Part shown: piece by piece, positions 54,901 through 58,587 of the stretch | How positions within the stretch are numbered: the stretch's first letter is position 1 | How the letters are laid out: each line of letters starts with the position of its first letter | Source of the DNA: Arachnopeziza araneosa | Taxonomy: Eukaryota > Ascomycota > Leotiomycetes > Helotiales > Arachnopezizaceae | Assembly (NCBI GenBank): GCA_003988855.1 | Contig: QYAI01000191.1 | Span: 1-58,587 of the forward strand | DNA length: 58,587 nucleotides | Reading direction: 5' to 3' | Made by a program: the position numbers and the translations under genes | The notes under the pieces: generated by a model | Told to the model about the DNA's origin: nothing | Database searches by the model: none | The model's input: only the letters and a program-made list of their open reading frames with translations

Positions 54901-56416
54901 AACTATTTAAAAATACTTAAAATAACTTAATAATATATACAAAACAATTTAAATGCTTAAAAGTAATTAAAACTATTAAAAACTATTTAAAAATAATATT
55001 ATTTAAAACTACTTAAATTTATTTAAAATATTTAAAAAATAAATACTAATTATTTAAAACTACTTAAATTTATTAAAACTATTTAAAATAACTTAAACTA
55101 ATTAAAAAAACTTAAAATATATATAGAAAATACTTAAAACTATATAAAAATACTTAAAATAATTTAAAATTATTAAAAATTACAATTTTTTTTTTAAAAA
55201 TACTTAAAGTTACTAAAAACTACTAAAAACTACTTAAAATTACATATAAATACTTAAAATTATTAAAAATAATTAAAATAATTAAAACTACTTAAAAGTA
55301 CTAAAAATTAATAAAAGATATATAAAAAATATATAAAGAATATATAAAGAATATTTAAAATTACTTAAACTTACTTAAATTTATATAAAAGTACTTAAAA
55401 ATATATATAAAATACTTAAAACAAATTAAAATTACTTAAAACACTTTAAAAATATATATAAAATATTTAAAAAAAATTAAAATTGTATAAAAATACTTAA
55501 AACTATATAAAAACACTTAAAAATATATAAAAAATACTTAAAACTAGTATTTTGTTTTAAAAAAATACTTAAAACTAATTAAAACTACTTAAAACTACTT
55601 AAAATTATATAAAATTACTTAAAATTACTTAAAATTACTTAAAAACTTTAACAAAATACTTAAAACTATTTAAAACTATATAAAAATATTTAAAAATATT
55701 TAAAACTACTTAAAATAATTTAAACTTGCTTAAAATATTTAAAAAATATATATTAAATATTTAACGTTACTTAAAGTTGTTTAAAATAATTAAAAATTAC
55801 TTAAAATTACTTAAAATTTATACAAAACGTTTAAAATAATTTAAACAATTTAAAACTACTTAAAACTATATAAAAACACTTAAATTAATATATAAAACAC
55901 TTAAAAATACTTAAAACTATTTATAATTACTTTAAACTATTTAAACTTATATAAAAATACATAAAAATACTTAAATTTAATTAAAAATACTTAAAAATAC
56001 TTAAATATATACAAAAATTACTTAAAACTATTTAAAAATATATATAAAATATATATAACTATTTAAAAGTACTTAAAGCTACTTAAATTTATTTAAAAAT
56101 ATACAAACAATACTTAAAACTACTTAAAGTTATGTAAAATTACTTAAAAATACTTAAAATTGTTAAAAATTATTTAAAACTACTTAAATATATGTAAACT
56201 TATACAAAAGTACTTAAAAATATTAAAAAATACTTAAACTTATATAAAAAAACTTAAAAAAACTTAAAAATATTTAAAAATATATATAAAGTACTTAAAA
56301 TTACTTAAAATACTTAATAATATATATAAAATACTTAAAATTACTTAAAATTTCTTAAAAATATTTAAATATTTATATAAAATATATTTAAAACACTTAT
56401 AGCTACTTAAAACTAC
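51965..56416 (+). repeat. Satellite 2 (10-bp ACTACTTAAA period, ATATATA spacers)
   Basis: This stretch of about 4.45 kb has no gene. It is built of ten-base words such as ACTACTTAAA, ACTATTTAAA and ATACTTAAAA, interrupted every several tens of bases by AAAATATATATAAAA. CTTAAAA replaces the CTACTAAAATAGT words of satellite 1 from about 51.96 kb. The + strand is again A-rich. The dyad core of satellite 1 is missing, so this is a different family. It ends abruptly at the TGTTACG of the Ty3/gypsy LTR, which may have inserted into it. The right junction lies outside the window. Confidence 0.85.
54671..54810 (+). repeat. 10-bp tandem array, 14 units (YTAATTAAAA)
   Basis: Fourteen consecutive ten-base units run in exact register. 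Most are CTAATTAAAA, three are TTAATTAAAA, the first is CTAGTTAAAA and the last is CTACTTAAAA. The AAAA tract recurs every 10 bases, close to the DNA helical repeat. It is the most regular part of satellite 2. Confidence 0.95.
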
Positions 56417-56626
56417 TGTTACGAATCTAAGACCTTTTATTCGTAATTACGTGCTAAGAGCTAGCTTTGCAAAGCTAAAGCCAGGCTACTAAGCAGACTA
56501 GCGCGTCTGAAGTAGATAAAACTTATTGTAGATCTTAGAGCTTTTTGCTTTTTTTTCCTTAGCTTAAAATAGTCTAAAATAAAACCTTTAACTTTTTTTC
56601 TAAGCTTTTAATTTAGCTTTGTAACA
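56417..56626 (+). mobile_element. 5' LTR of the Ty3/gypsy element (right end approximate)
   Basis: The start TGTTACGAATC is abrupt after satellite 2. The proposed end GTAACA (56621-56626) is the exact reverse complement of TGTTAC, which gives 210 bases with 6-bp inverted ends. The first 120 bases are clearly less AT-rich than the rest. They contain an 8-bp stem (TTACGAAT at 56419-56426, ATTCGTAA at 56439-56446), a 16-bp palindrome and an imperfect CTACT/AGTAG-CAGAC/GTCTG hairpin. The end is not proven because the 3' LTR is outside the window. A longer LTR cannot be excluded. Confidence 0.6.
56462..56477. repeat. 16-bp perfect palindrome in the LTR
   Basis: TAGCTTTGCAAAGCTA is self-complementary over all 16 bases. 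It lies in the part of the LTR that kept its G and C, so it may have been a functional protein-binding dyad of the promoter; that is inference. Confidence 0.9.
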
Positions 56627-56637
56627 TAATTTTAAGC
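56627..56637 (+). other. Candidate primer-binding site (decayed)
   Basis: TAATTTTAAGC follows the proposed LTR end directly. A primer-binding site normally begins with TGG, and RIP would turn TGG into TAA. The tRNA cannot be identified from this degraded sequence, and the call depends on the LTR end at 56626. Confidence 0.25.
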
Positions 56638-57895
56638 TTACTTACTTTTTTTCTGCAAAGAAATTTAAATTATACTAACTAAAAAACTAAACTTCAGAAC
56701 TAACTTTGCTACGACTTTCGAACTTTCTACTTAAAAAAAAAAAAAACACTAAACAACTAAACTAACTGCGAAAATAACACAACTTACAGTTATACTAAAC
56801 TCTAACACTAAACTAACTTAGACTTAAACTTAAGCTGCGACTTTTAATTTAAGTTAAAGCTAAAAAAAACTAAAACTTTCTCTAAAGAATAATAAAAAAC
56901 AAAAGTTTACTTTAAACTACTTTTAACATGCTTACAAAGCAAATCTAAAAGAACTTTACAAAAAATTAAACACGTTGTTAACATAATACTACACGTTTAC
57001 AAAACACAAAGCTAACTTAACTATAAAGCTTAAGACTTTAAAACAAAACTATAAAACAACAAACAAAAACTGCAAAATTAAAATTGTTTAGCTTAAAAAA
57101 CAAGTATTTAAACTATAAACTAAACTACTAGATACTTTTAAAGCTTAATAGCAAAGTAACTTTAAGAAATTGCTAAATTGCACTACTAAGCTACTAGATT
57201 TTCTTGTGTTTACAAATAACAAAAACTTTAACTTTGCAAACTAGCTTTTTAAAATAAAAAACAAGCTATTTGCAAACAAAAACTACTACTTTAATAACTA
57301 AATCTAAATCGTATATGCAAAAAACTAAATTAAAAAAAAAGCAGCTACTTACATTTTTTTACAACTTAAATTAGACGCTACAAACTTATACAAAACTATC
57401 TAAAGCTTATTTAATTACTTTAGCTTTATTTATAAAAACTTAAACAAGCTATTTGTAGCTAAAAATAACTTTTAAAAGCTATATATAAGTAAAAACTAAA
57501 CTTTTTATAAATTTTATACAAACTTTCTTTAGCTTTTTTTTAAAGCAAAAATATTTTTAAACAACTTAAAGTATAAATTAAACAGTAAGCTTTTTTTTGT
57601 TTTCTAAAAAGCAGTAATTCTAAACTTTAATAGCAGCTTTACTTTTTAAAAATTTACTAAACAATGTATTGTTTATAACTAGTTTTTAAAAGCTATTAAA
57701 AAAAAAAAAAGCTAAAACTAAAAACTTTTTGTAGCAACTATTGCTGCTACTAGAATAGCAACTACAGCTGCTTTTATAACTTTTTTTTTAAGTATAACTT
57801 TATTTACTTGTTTGTACGAAAACTAAAAGTTTAATATTTGCACGAAACTAGCATACACAAACACTACGAAACAGCAGTTAAGCAATAAAAAAAAG

Positions 57896-57937
57896 TGCTT
57901 TGTATACTATTAAAGTAAATACTTAGCTTGCAAATAC
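57896..57937 (+). other. Decayed CCHC zinc knuckle of Gag
   Basis: In the gag frame the 14 residues read C-F-V-Y-Y-stop-S-K-Y-L-A-C-K-Y. They match the spacing CX2CX4HX4C with first C TGC intact, second C as TAC, H as TAC (from CAC) and last C as TAC. Each loss is one G-to-A or C-to-T change. This fixes both the frame and the nucleocapsid identity. Confidence 0.75.
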
Positions 57938-57993
57938 TTTTAGAAAAAGCAAAGTACTAAAATAGTTACAAAAGTAAAATTAAAAAACTTAAA

Positions 57994-58000
57994 AAAAAAC
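57994..58000 (+). promoter_or_regulatory. Possible -1 ribosomal frameshift heptamer A AAA AAC
   Basis: The heptamer sits in the correct phase of the gag frame and directly before TAG (58001-58003). A -1 slip here enters the frame that carries the protease at 58081 and beyond. Many Ty3/gypsy elements express Pol this way. The site lies in an A-run of a heavily mutated sequence, so chance or a RIP-made A is quite possible. Confidence 0.45.
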
Positions 58001-58587
58001 TAGCTTTAAGAAAAGTTTTTTCTTTAAAGCTTTATAGTGTTAATTTGTATTAAGTAAACTTAAGTAAACTAGTAAAAAAAAAAGCTTTTACTTTACTATG
58101 TACAATAATTAAAAATAAACTTAGTATTAAAACATGTACTTTTATTAACACTAAAGCAAATAAATTTATTTTTATTAATGCTAAACTAGCTTAGTTAGCT
58201 AAAAAGCACTTAGAAGCTAAGTTACGAACTTTAAATACTTCTTACGAAGTTAAAAAATACAATAGTAAAACTTTTAGCTAAATTACTTACTACATTAAAT
58301 TAACTTTTAATATTAATAGTAAAAAATAGCAAAAGCTACTTATGCTAGTTATAAAACTAAAAAATTATAACTTTATTTTAAGCTAAACTTAAATATTAAA
58401 ATACTAAGTTTTAGTAAACTACTTTTATAAGTTTTTAATATAAACAAAAAAAACATTAAAACTTACAAACTAAAGCTATATACTTTTTACTAAAAAAAAA
58501 AACTTAACTTTTATAAAAACGCATTTTAAATATTAAAAAAACACTATACGAAAAAACTAAATAATAAAAAAACAACTAATATAAAAA
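58000..58587 (+). pseudogene. pol: Ty3/gypsy Pol remnant: aspartic protease domain (partial)
   Basis: The frame is -1 relative to gag and is cut by the window end. A retropepsin-type protease is readable from about 58081 to 58443. KAFTLLCTII leads into N-T-K at 58147-58155 where the catalytic D-T-G of the DTGANGF motif would stand, followed by ANKFIFI. Then come AKLA, a flap-like V-K-K-Y-N-S-K, and ILS at 58375-58383 for the conserved ILG, with stop codons where R and W of an ILGRxW motif would be. VLVN and a final LI-stop (58435-58443) fit the family's LVD...LIW end. D-to-N, G-to-K and G-to-S are all G-to-A changes, so the enzyme would be dead. Stops are TAA or TAG only. The protease would have matured Gag-Pol in the particle. 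Reverse transcriptase lies downstream, outside the window. No database search was made. Confidence 0.8.

Larger units (their letters stand above)
56672..58003 (+). pseudogene. gag: Ty3/gypsy Gag remnant (capsid and nucleocapsid)
   Basis: One frame can be followed for about 440 codons with no frameshift but about 29 stops, all TAA or TAG and none TGA. That is what C-to-T changes in CAA, CAG and CGA, and G-to-A changes in TGG, would leave. Recognisable capsid (Retrotrans_gag) signatures are DATNLYKT (from 57374), KLYISKN (57476) and LKYKLNSKL (57566), followed by KAVILNFNSS (57608-57637). A lysine-rich and Ala/Thr-rich linker (57734-57772) and a decayed CCHC zinc knuckle (57896-57937) follow. 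The N-terminal part (56702-57130) looks low-complexity and coiled-coil-like. The start is uncertain: ATA at 56672 may be a mutated ATG. The terminal TAG at 58001 follows an A AAA AAC heptamer. Gag would form the virus-like particle and bind the element RNA; this copy cannot make it. Family recognition is from memory of fungal Gag sequences, without a search. Confidence 0.82.
56417..58587 (+). mobile_element. Ty3/gypsy LTR retrotransposon, RIP-decayed, 5' part only
   Basis: A 5' LTR (56417 to about 56626) is followed by a gag remnant in one frame and a pol protease remnant in the -1 frame; the rest lies beyond the window. The order LTR, Gag with zinc knuckle, protease is that of Ty3/gypsy (Metaviridae). 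The reading frames are colinear over more than 1.3 kb with no needed indel, and decay is by C-to-T and G-to-A type changes, the signature of fungal RIP. Base composition is intermediate between the LTR start and the satellites. Reverse transcriptase, RNase H and integrase are not in view. Confidence 0.85.

Noticed and set aside
1..56416. Yeast-type replication origins (T-rich ARS consensus)
   Set aside because: Such short AT words occur everywhere in this composition and carry no information here.
56620..56810. Later LTR ends such as TTACA or CTAACA downstream of 56626
   Set aside because: They do not mirror the TGTTAC start and would fall inside the frame that reads into gag. They are kept only as a caution on the LTR end.

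Overview
The window suggests nuclear DNA of a filamentous ascomycete with very strong repeat-induced point mutation (RIP) or a similar C-to-T process; no lineage can be named. Three observations support this. A Ty3/gypsy Gag-Pol remnant at the right end is broken only by C-to-T and G-to-A type changes. Its in-frame stops are all TAA or TAG. The 58.6 kb hold no intact gene. G+C is very low: I counted 8 in the first 60 bases, with 36 A, 16 T, 5 C and 3 G.

Layout. (1) Positions 1-51960 are one degenerate satellite-like array, satellite 1. Its unit is about 17-19 bases: the core ACTACTAAAATAGT or its exact reverse complement ACTATTTTAGTAGT, joined by AAAA spacers that stay on the + strand. Longer dispersed families are embedded in it, all in one orientation: A (TATTAACGTAATA), B (a 9-bp-stem CpG hairpin), C (around AATATTACATTTTATACTAA), D (an AATATAAA/TTTATATT dyad) and E. 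There are also about a dozen local tandem arrays. (2) Positions 29676-30031 are a 356-bp solo LTR of ordinary base composition, not RIP-mutated. (3) Positions 51965-56416 are a second satellite with a 10-bp ACTACTTAAA-type period and ATATATA spacers. (4) Positions 56417-58587 are the 5' part of a Ty3/gypsy retrotransposon: LTR, gag with a decayed zinc knuckle, a possible -1 frameshift heptamer, and the pol protease. It runs off the window.

No gene here is predicted to make a protein. The region reads as constitutive heterochromatin, centromeric or subtelomeric in type, into which LTR elements inserted at different times. The gag-pol remnant was mutated together with the genome's repeats. The solo LTR is nearly clean, so it came later or escaped. 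An 8-base N run and a single N mark assembly uncertainty inside simple repeats.
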